Shown piece by piece: positions 26,630 through 36,800 of a stretch of 64,000 nucleotides of DNA. Position numbers and translations under genes: made by a program. Every line of letters starts with the position of its first letter. Positions within the stretch are counted from its first letter, which is position 1. The notes under the pieces are model-generated. The model saw only the letters and a program-made list of their open reading frames with translations. It made no database searches and had not been told where the DNA came from. The DNA is from Kitasatospora mediocidica KCTC 9733 (lineage in GTDB: Bacteria; Actinomycetota; Actinomycetes; Streptomycetales; Streptomycetaceae): assembly GCF_000744225.1 (NCBI RefSeq), contig NZ_JQLN01000006.1, positions 620,001 to 684,000 of the forward strand. The letters are read 5' to 3'.

Positions 26630-28381
26630 CTACTCCTCGGTCGGCCCGAGGTCGGGGGTCTCGCGCAGGTCGACGGTGCGGGAGCGGTGGGCGGCGTGCA
26701 GCTCCAGCACGGTGATCTCGTTCTCCCCCGGGCGCAGGACGGGAGCGGGGACGTAGAGCGAGCGTTGCGGGCCGCGGGACCAGAACCGGCCGAGGTGGAA
26801 CCCGTTGACCCACACGTTGCCCTTGGCCCAGCCGGGCAGGTGGACGAAGCTGTCGGCCGGTGTGCCGACCTCGAAGCTGCCGCGGTGGAAGGCCGGGCCG
26901 ACGACGGGTTCGGCGCCGCCGGTGAAGGCGAGGCCGGTGAGTGAGGTGAGGGGCAGCGGCCGGTTGGTCCAGCCGGTCAGTTCGGCGCCGTTGAGGTGGA
27001 CCTTGCCGAGGAGTCCCTTGCGGTCGTGCATGCCCGGTCCGTAGTTGACCCGGCCCTGGTTCTCCACCAACAGGCGCAGGACGCTGCCTTCACGCGGGAC
27101 GGTCAGTGCGATGGCGCTCTCGTGGTTCTCGCGTTCCAGGACGCCCACGGGTTGGCCGTCGACGAAGACCTGGGCCCGGTCGCGCACCTCCTCGACCTCC
27201 AGCAGGGCGGGACCTTCGGTGGGCAGGGCGGTCTCGTAGAGGACGAACCCGAAGTCCTGGCCGAGCTGTTCCATGGTGAGTGGTTGTTCGGACGGCGCCG
27301 GTGCGCCCAGGAAGGGCAGGTTGTCGAACAGCGGGGCGCTCTCGATGAGCGCGACTGCGGGTACGGCGAGCTTCGTGCCGCACCCGGGTGCCGGCTCGGC
27401 GGGCACGGGGGCGTACTTGGCGATGACCTTGCGGAACGCCTCGAACTTCTCGGTGGGGTCGCCGCTCTCGTCGAGGGGGGCGTCGTAGTCGTACGAGGTG
27501 ATGGTGGGCCGGTAGGTGTGCTTGTCGTTGGCTCCGTTGGTGAATCCGAAGTTCGTGCCGCCGTGGAACATGTACAGGTTGACCGAGGCGCCGGTCGACA
27601 GCAGGTCGTCCAACTCCAGTGCGGCCTGGGCGGGATCGCGGACCACGTGGTGGCCGCCCCAGCGGTCGAACCAGCCGTTCCAGAACTCGGTGCACATCAG
27701 CGGGCCGACGGGCTGGTGGGCGCGCAGGGTGGCGAGGCCCCGCCCGGAGTGGCTGCCGAAGTTGGCGGTGGCGAGCGTGCCGGGCAGCGCTCCACGCTCC
27801 AGGTCGGTGGGCTGGTCGCAGGTGAAGAGGGGAACGTCGACGCCCAGGTGACGCAGGAGGTCCGCGAGGTGGGCGAGATGCGCGGTGTCGCCGTCGTACG
27901 CGCCGTACTCGTTCTCCACCTGCACGGCCAGGACGGGGCCGCCGTGGGTGGCCAGCTGGTCCACCAGCGGGGGGATCAGGTGGGTGAAGTAGCCTTCCAC
28001 GGCGGTGAGGTAGGCCGGGTCCTGGCTGCGCAGCCGGATGCCGGGGTCGGCCAGGAGCCAGGACGGCAGGCCGCCGCCGTCCCACTCGGCGCAGATGTAC
28101 GGGCCGGGGCGCAGCAGGACGTGCAGCCCCTCGGCGGCGGCGAGGGTGAGGAAGGCCGGAAGGTCGAGTTCCGCGTCGAGGCGGAATGCGTCGGGCCGTG
28201 GCTGGTGGAGGTTCCACGGGACGTAGGTCTCAACCGTGTTGAGGCCCATCAAGCGGGCTTTGCGCAGGCGGTCGGCCCAGAGGGCGGGGTGGATGCGGAA
28301 GTAGTGCAGGCCGCCGGAGATGATCCGGAACGGCTCGCCGTCGAGAGTGAACTCGTCGCCCTCGATCTGCAGGACGGGCAT
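26630..28381 (-). CDS. GH35 beta-galactosidase
   Basis: 583 aa, normal for bacterial GH35. The catalytic barrel starts at once without a signal peptide (FRIISGGLHYFRI) and includes LRPGPYICAEWDGGGLPSWL. The acid/base Glu is in VQVENEYGAY and the nucleophile Glu in PLMCTEFWNGWFDRWGG. C-terminal jelly-roll domains end in WAKGNVWVNGFHLGRFW and GPQRSLYVP. It should remove terminal beta-galactose from oligosaccharides imported by the ABC system encoded just upstream. Last gene of that operon. Confidence 0.93.
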   Translation of the reverse strand: MPVLQIEGDEFTLDGEPFRIISGGLHYFRIHPALWADRLRKARLMGLNTVETYVPWNLHQPRPDAFRLDAELDLPAFLTLAAAEGLHVLLRPGPYICAEWDGGGLPSWLLADPGIRLRSQDPAYLTAVEGYFTHLIPPLVDQLATHGGPVLAVQVENEYGAYDGDTAHLAHLADLLRHLGVDVPLFTCDQPTDLERGALPGTLATANFGSHSGRGLATLRAHQPVGPLMCTEFWNGWFDRWGGHHVVRDPAQAALELDDLLSTGASVNLYMFHGGTNFGFTNGANDKHTYRPTITSYDYDAPLDESGDPTEKFEAFRKVIAKYAPVPAEPAPGCGTKLAVPAVALIESAPLFDNLPFLGAPAPSEQPLTMEQLGQDFGFVLYETALPTEGPALLEVEEVRDRAQVFVDGQPVGVLERENHESAIALTVPREGSVLRLLVENQGRVNYGPGMHDRKGLLGKVHLNGAELTGWTNRPLPLTSLTGLAFTGGAEPVVGPAFHRGSFEVGTPADSFVHLPGWAKGNVWVNGFHLGRFWSRGPQRSLYVPAPVLRPGENEITVLELHAAHRSRTVDLRETPDLGPTEE

Positions 28382-28529
28382 GGTGCTGGTACTCCGTATG
28401 TCGTCAGGCGGCCCGGGGGCCGGGGGAGGGGAGCTGGTGACGGGCCGGCGGCACGGGGGACACCCGAGCAGGTCGCGGGACGAGACCCGGTGGGTGTGCG
28501 CGTGCCGCCGGGCGTACGGCAGGCAGGTG

Positions 28530-29873
28530 CTACTGACCGGTGGTGAAGCCTTGGCCGGTGCCGTACTTGACGGAGGCGTCCTGCCAGGCCTTCAGGCCGG
28601 ATGCCAGGGGAGTACTGGAGACGTAGGCCTTGCCGACGGTGTCATTGAAGACGGAGTTGGCGTAGACCTGGTACGGGAGGTACTGCCAGCCGGTCACGAC
28701 GCTCTTGGCGGAGTCGGAGAAGATCTTGTTGGCCTGCTGGCCGCCGAAGTAGGGGAAGGCGGTGTCGAGGAAGGCCTGCGAGTTGAGGTCGGCCGTGGTG
28801 GCGGGGAAGGCGCCGCCCTTGATGCGGTCCTGCGCGCCGTCGCCGGCGTTCGCGAACTTGAGGAAGGCGTAAGCCAGGTCCTGGTGGGCGCTGGATTTCA
28901 TGACCGCGAGTGAGCTGCCGCCGTTCTCCGAACTGGCGCTCTGGCCCTGCCGCCATTGCGGGAGCGGAGCGACCCGCCAGTCGCCGGAGGCCGTGGGCAC
29001 GCCGGAGGCGAGGTTGGCGGGCATCCAGGCGCCCATGGCGAGGGTGGCGATGGAGCCGTCACCAAGGCCCTTGTACCACTGGTCGCTCCAGGAGCTGACG
29101 GGTGCCACGAGGTGCTCGGAGACGAGCTTCTGCCAGGTGTCGGTGAACTTCGCGCTGCCCGGATCGGTGAAGTCGACGGAGACCTTGGTGCCGTTCACCT
29201 TGTACGGGTGGCCGCCCGCCTGCCAGATCATGCTGGTGGTGAAGCCGGCGTCGCCGGTGTCGTTCGTGATGTAGGCGTTGGGGTCGGCCGCGTGGAGCTT
29301 GCGGGCGTCGTCGACGTACTGGTCCCAGGTGGTGGGTACCGTGAGGTCGTACTTGTCGAAGACCTTCTTGTTGTAGAAGAGCGCCATCGGGCCGGAGTCC
29401 ATCGGCAGGGCGTACACCCCGCCGTTGATGCTGACGGAGGTCCAGGGGCCGGGCGAGTACTGCTTGGAGAGATCGGGCGCCCCGTACTTGGACAGGTCCT
29501 GCAGTGACTTGCCGAGAGCGAACTGGCCCAGCGCGTAGTACTCGATCTGGGCGACGTCGGGGGCGCCGTTGCCGGCCTGGACCGCGTTCTGCAGCGCGGT
29601 GTACTGCTTGTCACCCGTACCCGCGTTCACCAGATTGACGTGCACCTTGGGGTACTTGGCCTCGAAGTCGGTGACGACCTGCTTGAGGGTGGGCTCCCAC
29701 GCCCACACGGTGATCGAGCCGCCCTGGCTGAGTGCCGTGTCGAGGCCCGAAGCGGACACCGGGCCGCCGTCGCCGGAGCCGGTGGTGCTGCTGCTGCAGG
29801 CAGTGAGTGCGAGCGCGGCGGCGCACACCAGACCGAGGCCACGCAGCGTGTGCCGGACTGCCTTGGTTCTCAT
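28530..29873 (-). CDS. ABC importer solute-binding lipoprotein (galactoside-type, predicted)
   Basis: 447 aa. The lipobox is LALTACSS. The binding-protein fold shows SITVWAWEPTLKQVV, then GPMALFYNKKVFDKYDL and GDGSIATLAMGAWMPA. ATG 29873 follows GGAGGAACTGAG; the longer frame is not supported. It is the third gene of a permease-permease-binder-GH35 operon, so the substrate is probably a beta-galactoside. No ATPase is encoded here. Confidence 0.9.
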   Translation of the reverse strand: MRTKAVRHTLRGLGLVCAAALALTACSSSTTGSGDGGPVSASGLDTALSQGGSITVWAWEPTLKQVVTDFEAKYPKVHVNLVNAGTGDKQYTALQNAVQAGNGAPDVAQIEYYALGQFALGKSLQDLSKYGAPDLSKQYSPGPWTSVSINGGVYALPMDSGPMALFYNKKVFDKYDLTVPTTWDQYVDDARKLHAADPNAYITNDTGDAGFTTSMIWQAGGHPYKVNGTKVSVDFTDPGSAKFTDTWQKLVSEHLVAPVSSWSDQWYKGLGDGSIATLAMGAWMPANLASGVPTASGDWRVAPLPQWRQGQSASSENGGSSLAVMKSSAHQDLAYAFLKFANAGDGAQDRIKGGAFPATTADLNSQAFLDTAFPYFGGQQANKIFSDSAKSVVTGWQYLPYQVYANSVFNDTVGKAYVSSTPLASGLKAWQDASVKYGTGQGFTTGQ

Positions 29874-29916
29874 CTCAGTTCCTCCGATATCGGGGTGGGT
29901 GGGGGGCCGGCGGCAG

Positions 29917-30846
29917 TCACTCCTTGACGCTGCCGGCGGCAAGGCCGGACTGCCAGTACCGCTGGAGCAGGAGGAACGCCATGATCAGGGGAAGGATGGT
30001 GAGCAGGGAGCCGGTGATCACCAGGTTGAACACGGGCTGCCCGCCGGCGGTGGCCGCCTGGTCGTTCCACGCGTTGAGTCCGAGCGTGAGCGGGTACCAC
30101 TTCGGGTCCTTGATCATGATCAGCGGGAGGAAGTAGTTGTTCCAGGTCGCGACCACGGTGAAGAGGAGCACGGTGACGATGCCCGGGGCGAGCAGCGGGA
30201 GGCTGATGCGGAAGAAGGTGCGCAGTTCGCCCGCCCCGTCGACGCGCGCGGCCTCCAGCAATTCGGTGGGGACCGCCTCGGAGGCGAACACCCACATCAG
30301 ATAGAGCCCGAACGGGGAGACCAGCGAGGGGATGATGACGGCCCACGGAGTGTTGGTCAGCCCCATCTTGCTGAACATCAGGAAGGTGGGGACAGCGAGC
30401 GCGGTCGTGGGCACGGCCACGGCGCCGATGACGAGGGCGAACACGGTCCGCTTGCCCCGGAAGCCGAACTTCGCCAGCCCGTAGCCGCCGAGCACGGCCA
30501 GGAAGGTCGCGCCGCCCGCGCCGAGCACAACGTAGAGCAGGGTGTTGAGCAGCCAGCGGCCGAAGATGCCGTCGTCGTAGGTGAGCGTCTGCCGGATGTT
30601 GTCCCACAGGGCGAAGTGGCCGCTGAACCAGATGCCCGGGGAGCCGAGCAGGTCCGTCTGGGTTTTGGTGGCGCTGATCACCAGCCATGCCAGGGGCACC
30701 ACGGTGTAGAGCACCACCAGGCCGGCGAGGAGGGTGACCGACACGCTGCGGCGGGGGCGGTCGACCGAGTGGACCCGCCGGCGTATGCGTGGAACGTCGG
30801 TGGAGTGTTTGCGGGCCCGGGCCGGGGCGTCCGTTGCGGTGGGCAT
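29917..30846 (-). CDS. ABC importer permease (MalG-like)
   Basis: 309 aa with six predicted helices after a basic N-terminus. The EAA loop reads LLEAARVDGAGELRTFFRISLPLL. AAAGGAGG precedes the ATG, and the gap to the partner permease is only 3 bp, so the two are coupled. Confidence 0.9.
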   Translation of the reverse strand: MPTATDAPARARKHSTDVPRIRRRVHSVDRPRRSVSVTLLAGLVVLYTVVPLAWLVISATKTQTDLLGSPGIWFSGHFALWDNIRQTLTYDDGIFGRWLLNTLLYVVLGAGGATFLAVLGGYGLAKFGFRGKRTVFALVIGAVAVPTTALAVPTFLMFSKMGLTNTPWAVIIPSLVSPFGLYLMWVFASEAVPTELLEAARVDGAGELRTFFRISLPLLAPGIVTVLLFTVVATWNNYFLPLIMIKDPKWYPLTLGLNAWNDQAATAGGQPVFNLVITGSLLTILPLIMAFLLLQRYWQSGLAAGSVKE

Positions 30847-30849
30847 CGG

Positions 30850-31773
30850 TCACGCCTCCTTTCGCATGCCGCGCAGCTGGAAGGCGTAGGCGATGACCAT
30901 GGTGATGACGCCCATGACGATCGCTACCGTGGCGGCGTAGTTCTGCTGCCGGCCCGAGAAGGACAGCGTGTAGGTGTAGTAGTTCGGCGTGTAGAACGTC
31001 GTGATCGCGTTGGGCGCCGGGACCTTGAGGATGGCGGGCTCGTTGAAGAGCTGGAAGCTGCCGATGATCGAGAAGACGGTCGCGATGACCAGGGCCCCGC
31101 GGATGGCGGGGAGTTTGACGGCCGTGATGACCCGCCACTGCCCGGCACCGTCGATCTCGGCCGCCTCGTAGAGGGAGCGCGGGACGACGCGCAGCGCCGA
31201 GTAGAAGATGAGCATGTTGTAGCCCACGAACTCCCAGGTCACGATGTTGCCGATGCTTGCGAGCACCAAGCCTGGCGACAGCGGGTCGGGCAGCGAGACG
31301 CCGAAGGCCCGGTTGATGTCCCCGACCAGGCCGAAGCGCGAGCCGTAGAGGAACTCCCACATCAGTGTGGCGACGACCGCCGGAACGGCGTAGGGGAGGA
31401 AGACGGTGATACGGAAGAAGCTCTTCCCGTACAGCCGCCCGCTGTCCAGCGCCAGCGCCGCCAGCAGCGCGATCCCGAGCATGACGGGGACCTGGACGGC
31501 CAGGAACAGCGCCACCCGCCCGAAACCGGACCAGAACTCGGGGTCCTGGAAGGCCTGTTGGTAGTGGTCGAGGCCGACGAAGGTATTGCCGCCGATCAGG
31601 CGGTCCTGGAACAGGCTGAGATAGACCGAGTAGCCGATCGGCGCGAGGAAGACCAGGGCGAACACGGCCAGGAACGGCCCGATGAAGCCCCAGCCGACCA
31701 GGCCGCGGCTGCTCCGCCTGCGCGGTGGGGATCCGCGACCCGCCGATGCGGCGGGTGGTGAGGTGATCGTCAT
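30850..31773 (-). CDS. ABC importer permease (MalF-like)
   Basis: 307 aa with six predicted helices. The EAA loop reads LYEAAEIDGAGQWRVITAVKLPAI. First gene of the operon; its start is 80-120 bp from the twin palindromes that face the LacI gene. The ribosome site is weak (GGGACGG). Confidence 0.9.
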   Translation of the reverse strand: MTITSPPAASAGRGSPPRRRSSRGLVGWGFIGPFLAVFALVFLAPIGYSVYLSLFQDRLIGGNTFVGLDHYQQAFQDPEFWSGFGRVALFLAVQVPVMLGIALLAALALDSGRLYGKSFFRITVFLPYAVPAVVATLMWEFLYGSRFGLVGDINRAFGVSLPDPLSPGLVLASIGNIVTWEFVGYNMLIFYSALRVVPRSLYEAAEIDGAGQWRVITAVKLPAIRGALVIATVFSIIGSFQLFNEPAILKVPAPNAITTFYTPNYYTYTLSFSGRQQNYAATVAIVMGVITMVIAYAFQLRGMRKEA

Positions 31774-31851
31774 GACCGTCCCGTGGTGAAGATGGTGGCG
31801 GGCTGCTCGCTGACGGTGCCCGTAGCAGCGAAGCGTCCGGCATCAGCTCGA

Positions 31852-31899
31852 TGTTTACGTAAACACTCGCGGCGTCACGCGCTGGACGTTTGCGTAAAC
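31852..31899. promoter_or_regulatory. Twin LacI-type operators between GH35 operon and its repressor
   Basis: TGTTTACGTAAACA (31852-31865) is a perfect 14-bp palindrome. GTTTGCGTAAAC (31888-31899) is the same core with one mismatch. Centres are 35 bp apart. Both have the central CG step typical of LacI-family sites and lie in the divergent gap. Confidence 0.8.
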
Positions 31900-32000
31900 A
31901 TTGGATTACCGTGATGTTGGCACCGCCGCCCGAGAAGCGTCAAGAGGAAGCCGTGGTTTCCGATCCGTGTCGGCGGCGGGCACCACCAGGAAGGGGATAC

Positions 32001-33092
32001 GTGGGCAGGGCAAGGGCTTTGACGTCGTCAGCGGAAGCCGGTGACGGCGCGGCTGCCGCAGAGGGTGCGACACGCGGACGCACACGACAGCGGGGTGCTT
32101 CCATGGCCGACGTCGCACGTCTGGCCGGTGTCTCCTCGCAGACCGTCTCCCGCGTTTCGAACGGCAGCACGGGCGTCGTCGAGGAGACGCGCCAGCGGGT
32201 CCTGGCCGCCATGAAGGAGCTGGGCTACCGCCCCAACAGCGCTGCGCGCGCTCTGAAGGCCGGCGAGTTCCGGACCCTGGGAGTCATCCTGTTCACCCTC
32301 TCGACGACCGGCAACGTCCGAACGCTGGAGGCGATCACCCATGCCGCCGCGAGGGAGGGCTACGCCATCACGCTCATGCCGGTGGCCGTCCCCACCCAGA
32401 CCGGCGTGCACGGGGCCTTCACCAGGCTCGGCGAGCTCGCCGTGGACGGCATCATCGTGATCATGGAGGTCCACCTCCTCGACGCCGCCACCATCTCGCT
32501 GCCACCGCACATCCAGGTGGTCGTCGCCGACTCCGACGCGGGCCAGCGGTACAGCGTGGTCGACACCGACCAGAGCGAAGGCGCTCGCCTGGCCGTCCAG
32601 CACCTCGTCGACCTGGGTCACGACACCGTCCGGCACCTCGCGGGGCCGGCCGACTCGTTCGCGGCCCAGCGTCGGACGGACGCGTGGCGTGCCGTACTCG
32701 AGGACGCGGGCCGCACCGTGCCGCCCATCGTGCGGGGCGACTGGTCGGCGGAGTCCGGCTACCGCGCCGGGCTGCTGCTGGCGGCTGATCCCGACTGCAC
32801 CGCCGTCTTCGCCGCCAACGACCAGATGGCCCTCGGCCTGCTGCGCGCGTTCCACGAACACGGCAGACGCGTTCCCCAGGACATCAGCGTGGTGGGATTC
32901 GACGACATCGCCGAAGCCCGCGACTTCATCCCCCCGCTGACCACCGTCCACCAGGACTTCGCGGATGTCGGCCGGCGCTGCGTCGAAGGCGTGCTGCAGC
33001 AGATCCGCAACCAGACCGCGGAGCAGGGCACCACCCTCGTCCCCACCCGGCTGGTCGTACGGGAGAGCACCGCCGCCCCGCCGTCGTGCTGA
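32001..33092 (+). CDS. LacI-family repressor of the GH35/ABC operon
   Basis: 363 aa from the GTG at 32001, which has AGGAAGGGG about five bases upstream; the frame extends to 31890, but that part runs through the operator. After a 30-residue disordered leader comes the HTH MADVARLAGVSSQTVSRVSNG with hinge AARALK, then the sugar-binding core including TAVFAANDQMALGLLRAF and ISVVGFDDIAEA. It is divergent from the operon it should repress, and the operators would also give autoregulation. The inducer is probably a galactoside. Confidence 0.9.
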   Translation: MGRARALTSSAEAGDGAAAAEGATRGRTRQRGASMADVARLAGVSSQTVSRVSNGSTGVVEETRQRVLAAMKELGYRPNSAARALKAGEFRTLGVILFTLSTTGNVRTLEAITHAAAREGYAITLMPVAVPTQTGVHGAFTRLGELAVDGIIVIMEVHLLDAATISLPPHIQVVVADSDAGQRYSVVDTDQSEGARLAVQHLVDLGHDTVRHLAGPADSFAAQRRTDAWRAVLEDAGRTVPPIVRGDWSAESGYRAGLLLAADPDCTAVFAANDQMALGLLRAFHEHGRRVPQDISVVGFDDIAEARDFIPPLTTVHQDFADVGRRCVEGVLQQIRNQTAEQGTTLVPTRLVVRESTAAPPSC

Positions 33093-33098
33093 CACGCC

Positions 33099-33132
33099 GT
33101 GCGGGTCCGCCGGTGAACCGGCGGACCCGCAC
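33099..33132. terminator. Bidirectional terminator hairpin
   Basis: Perfect 16-bp stem (33099-33114 with 33117-33132) between the convergent LacI gene and the 135-aa protein gene. Confidence 0.85.
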
Positions 33133-33145
33133 AGCGTGTTCGGGG

Positions 33146-33553
33146 TCAGAGCCCGGCTTCGAGGATCTCCTGGATGTGCTTGGTCCGCTCCTCGACGTGG
33201 TGGGTGTTGGTGTCCGACTTGTGGTCGAACGTCAGCACGCCGTCGGTGAAGGTGATCCCGGTCGGGCTGAAGTACTCACCCGTGTTCCTGACGACGACCT
33301 TCGAGACCCCCTCGCGGAGCGCGTCCTTGCCCATGTCGTCGGCCCCGACCGCGCTGAACGCGTCCACCAGCGGCTGGAAGTACACCTGTGGGAAATACTC
33401 GGCGTAGCTGTCGGCGTAGTCGGGGACGGCCAGCTCCTGCCAATCCACCTCGATCGGCACATCGAACCCTGCCGCCGCGTCGATCCGGGACTTCCAGCCC
33501 GGGTAGTCGTCGTTCTTGAACCGCTCGACGCTGCGGCGTTCCGCCAGGCCCAT
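33146..33553 (-). CDS. Conserved hypothetical protein, 135 aa
   Basis: Starts MGLAERRSVERFKNDDYP, with GGAGG seven bases upstream. It is a soluble mixed alpha/beta protein with an acidic-aromatic core (YADSYAEYFPQVYFQPLVDAF) and a conserved-looking end (TKHIQEILEAGL). I recall similar proteins of this length in streptomycetes annotated only as hypothetical. No catalytic motif is visible. It lies downstream of the giant LAL gene but is separated from it by 250 bp with no clear coding content. Confidence 0.75.
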   Translation of the reverse strand: MGLAERRSVERFKNDDYPGWKSRIDAAAGFDVPIEVDWQELAVPDYADSYAEYFPQVYFQPLVDAFSAVGADDMGKDALREGVSKVVVRNTGEYFSPTGITFTDGVLTFDHKSDTNTHHVEERTKHIQEILEAGL

Positions 33554-33806
33554 GCGAAGCCTCCAAAGTGTCCGTTGTCGTTCTGCTGCTCGAAAGCAGA
33601 GCGCTGATGTCCTCGACGTGCCCGCCCGGCAGCGTGCGGGGCGGGCAGGGCCAATGGGCCGGGTCGAGTTCTTCGCTTGCGGTGATCCTTTCCGGTCGCG
33701 GGGGCGGCCGGCATCCGTAGGATCACGGCAATCACCTACGCAGCAGCAGCACCCGGCTCGGCCGCGTCGCCGCCGGGCCACCGTCGCGTCCTGCGCGGGC
33801 GAGCGC

Positions 33807-36800
33807 CTACCGGGACTCCCGGGTACCGGCGGCCAGTCGCGCCAGCAGGCCGGCGGCATCGGCGGCCAGGCGCGCCGAACCGCACTGGTCGGCCAGCACC
33901 GCGGCCCGCCGCAGCCAGCCGCCCACCGCGTCGGTCCGCCCCGCGTCCAGCGACACCGTCGCCGCCGTGAGCAGGGTGCGGACCAGTTCGATGCGATCAC
34001 CGGCGTCGGCGAAGTCCGCGATGGCGTCCTGGGCGCAGCTCAGGGCGCTGTCGGTGTCCCCGTACACCGCGTGCGCCCGCAGCCGGGCCCGCAGGGCGAA
34101 GCCCTGGCGGCCCACGGACGGCAGCTGGGCGACGCTCTCCTCGGCCAGCCGCGCCCAGCGCTCGACGGAGGCCGGGCCACCGCTCGTGGCTGCCGCGTGC
34201 GCCAGCAGGTCGCACCAGCGGGGCCGGCGCCAGGCGGTGAGCCTCGGCAGCTCCTCCCCGCCCGCCACGTCCAGCAACTGCCAGCCGGCGCCGGCCGGGT
34301 CACCGGTGAGCAGGACGAATTCGGCATGGAAGCAGCGGACCGAGACCGCCCACGCGGTCGGCCTGCTGTCGGCGGCTGCCCTGGCGCGTTCGGCCGCGGC
34401 GGTCGCCTCCGCCAGGTCACCGGGGCCGGCGCGCCAGAGCAGTGCCTCGGCCCGCAGCATCATCAGGATCGCCTCGCCCGCGGGGTCGCGGATCCGTCCG
34501 ACGTCCCGGTCGGCTTCGTCCAGCGTGGACAGTGCGCCGGAGAGGTTCCCCGTACGGAGCCGGGCGTTGCCCAGGAACGTCAGCAGATGCGGATGGATGT
34601 AGGTCTGCCCGGTGCGCCGGGACAGGTCCGAGCCACGGGCGAGATGGCGCTCGGAGTCGGCCAGTCGTCCCATCATCCCTTCGGTCAGGCCCACCTGCTG
34701 CACGGCTTCCAGGGAGGCCACGAGCATCGTGTCCGGGACGGTGTCCAGGATGTCGGTGGCCCTGGCCAGCGTGGCCAGCGCAGTGGCCTGGTCTCCGGCG
34801 AACAGGTGGCCGAGTGCGGCCTTGCCCAGGGCGTTGACCTCGCCGACCGGGTCGCGGTGCGCACGGGCGAGCCCGGCGGCGGTCTCGGCGTGCTGCCGGG
34901 ACGTCTCGTAGTCCTGCACGTCGTAGGCGTGGTCGGCCAGTTCCGCGTACAGGGCCGCGGCGGTGGCCGAGTCGTCCTCGGTCAGCGCGGCGAGTCCGGC
35001 GCGGGCCAGGGCACCGGCCTCGGGGTAGCGGCCCATCCGCCGTTCGACCCGGCTGGAGTCGGCAAGCGCGGGTGCCCCGTCGGCCGGCCCGCCGGGAATG
35101 TCCGAACGCAGCGCTTCGAGCAGTGCCTTGGCCTCCGCGGCGTCCCCGGTCAGCAGCCGGGCCCGCGCCAGCAGGACCTTCGCCTCGTACCAGTGCGTCC
35201 CGCCTTCCTGCAGCAGCGACAGGGCGGCCTGCAGATGGCCGGTCGCCACGGCCGGAGCGGAGTAGAGCATGCCCCGGGCCGCTGCGATCAGGGTCGTCGC
35301 GTGTTCGGGTCGCCAGGGGTCCGCGGCCCGTGCGACGTGGTAGGCGCGCTCCGCGATCGGTGCGGCCCGCCGGGCGAGTTCGGCCTCGGCGCGCCGGTGC
35401 AGGGTGAGGCGGCGGCTGGGCTCCAGCCGTTCGTAGACGACGTCGGCGACCGCTCGGTGACGCAGTGACAGCCGCGGCGCGGGCTCGGTCGGACGGACCA
35501 GGTCGAGCCGGGTCAGCCGGTCCACTGCGGCCATGGCCGCCGAAGGGTCCAAGTCGGCGACCGCGGACAGGAGTTCCGGGTGGAACGAATCGCCGAGGAC
35601 CGCCGCGACCTGGACAACCGTCAGTGACACGGCGTCCAGACCGTCGAGTTCGCCGAGGATCGCGGTCCCGGCATCGGCCGCCGTCCCACCATCGGCGGCC
35701 AGCACCTTGAGGTACTGCGGGTTGCCCCCGGCCAGGCCGTGCAGCTCCTCCAGGTCCGGCCGGTCACCGAGCAGTTCGCGGGCCTGCTCCGGGGAGAGCG
35801 GTCCGAGGTTCCACACCTCCAGGAGCCCGGCGGACGACGCACGGGCGAGCACCGCCGCGAGCGGCGACGAGAGACGGCGCTGCCGATAGGCCATCAGACA
35901 CAGCGCCGGACCCGTGACGGTGGCCGCCAACAGCCGCTCCACGTCGGCGATCCGCTCGGGCGCGAGATCGTGCAGGTCGTCCACCACCGCCATGACGGCG
36001 GAGCGGTCGTCGGCGCGCGCCGCGAGCTCGTAGACGTCCACGATGTCCGGTCCGGCGGACAGCGGCGGCGGCAGCGGCGGCAGCGGCGGGTGCGTGCCGC
36101 GTGCGGCGAGCACGGGGACGCCCTGGGCGCGAGCGTGCGCAGAGGCCGTCCACAACAGGGAACTCTTTCCGATGCCCGGCTCGCCGACCAGCACGACCGC
36201 CCGGCCGACGCCCGCCTTGAGGTCCTCCAACATCCTGGTCAGCGAGTCGAGTTCGGCGTCCCGGCCGAGGAGCCGGGGCGTGTCGGCCACGGCCCGCGGC
36301 GTCAAGGGTGAGAGATGGCCGGCTGCGGGACCGTCAGCGGGCAGCGGAACCTCGGGGGCAGGCCGGCGCACCTGCGGGTACGCCCGTTGCGGCCCGGTGT
36401 TGCGGCTGACGATGACGGCCAGCGCAGCGCGACTGGAGACGCCGGTCTTGCGGTAGATCCGGGCGATGTGGGATTCGACGGTCCGTGGGCTGAGCACGAG
36501 CTTGTCGGCGATCGCGGCGCTGGTCAGGCCCTCTGCGACCAGTTCGGCCACCTCCCGTTCGCGGCTGGTCAGGGAGACCAGCTCGTCCGCCGGTTCGGCC
36601 GGGGCGGCGAAGACCACCGGCTGGATGCTTTCGGCGAGGCCGGTGAGCAGGTGCGCCCCGCCCTCCGAGGCCAGACGCGCTCCCCGGTGCCACATCTCGG
36701 CCGCACCGGTGCTGTCGCCCGTCGCCCGCAGGTGCGGAGCGGCGAGGAGCAGTGACTGTGCTTCGCGGAGCGTCGCCCGGGACCGGACGCTCTGCTCCGC

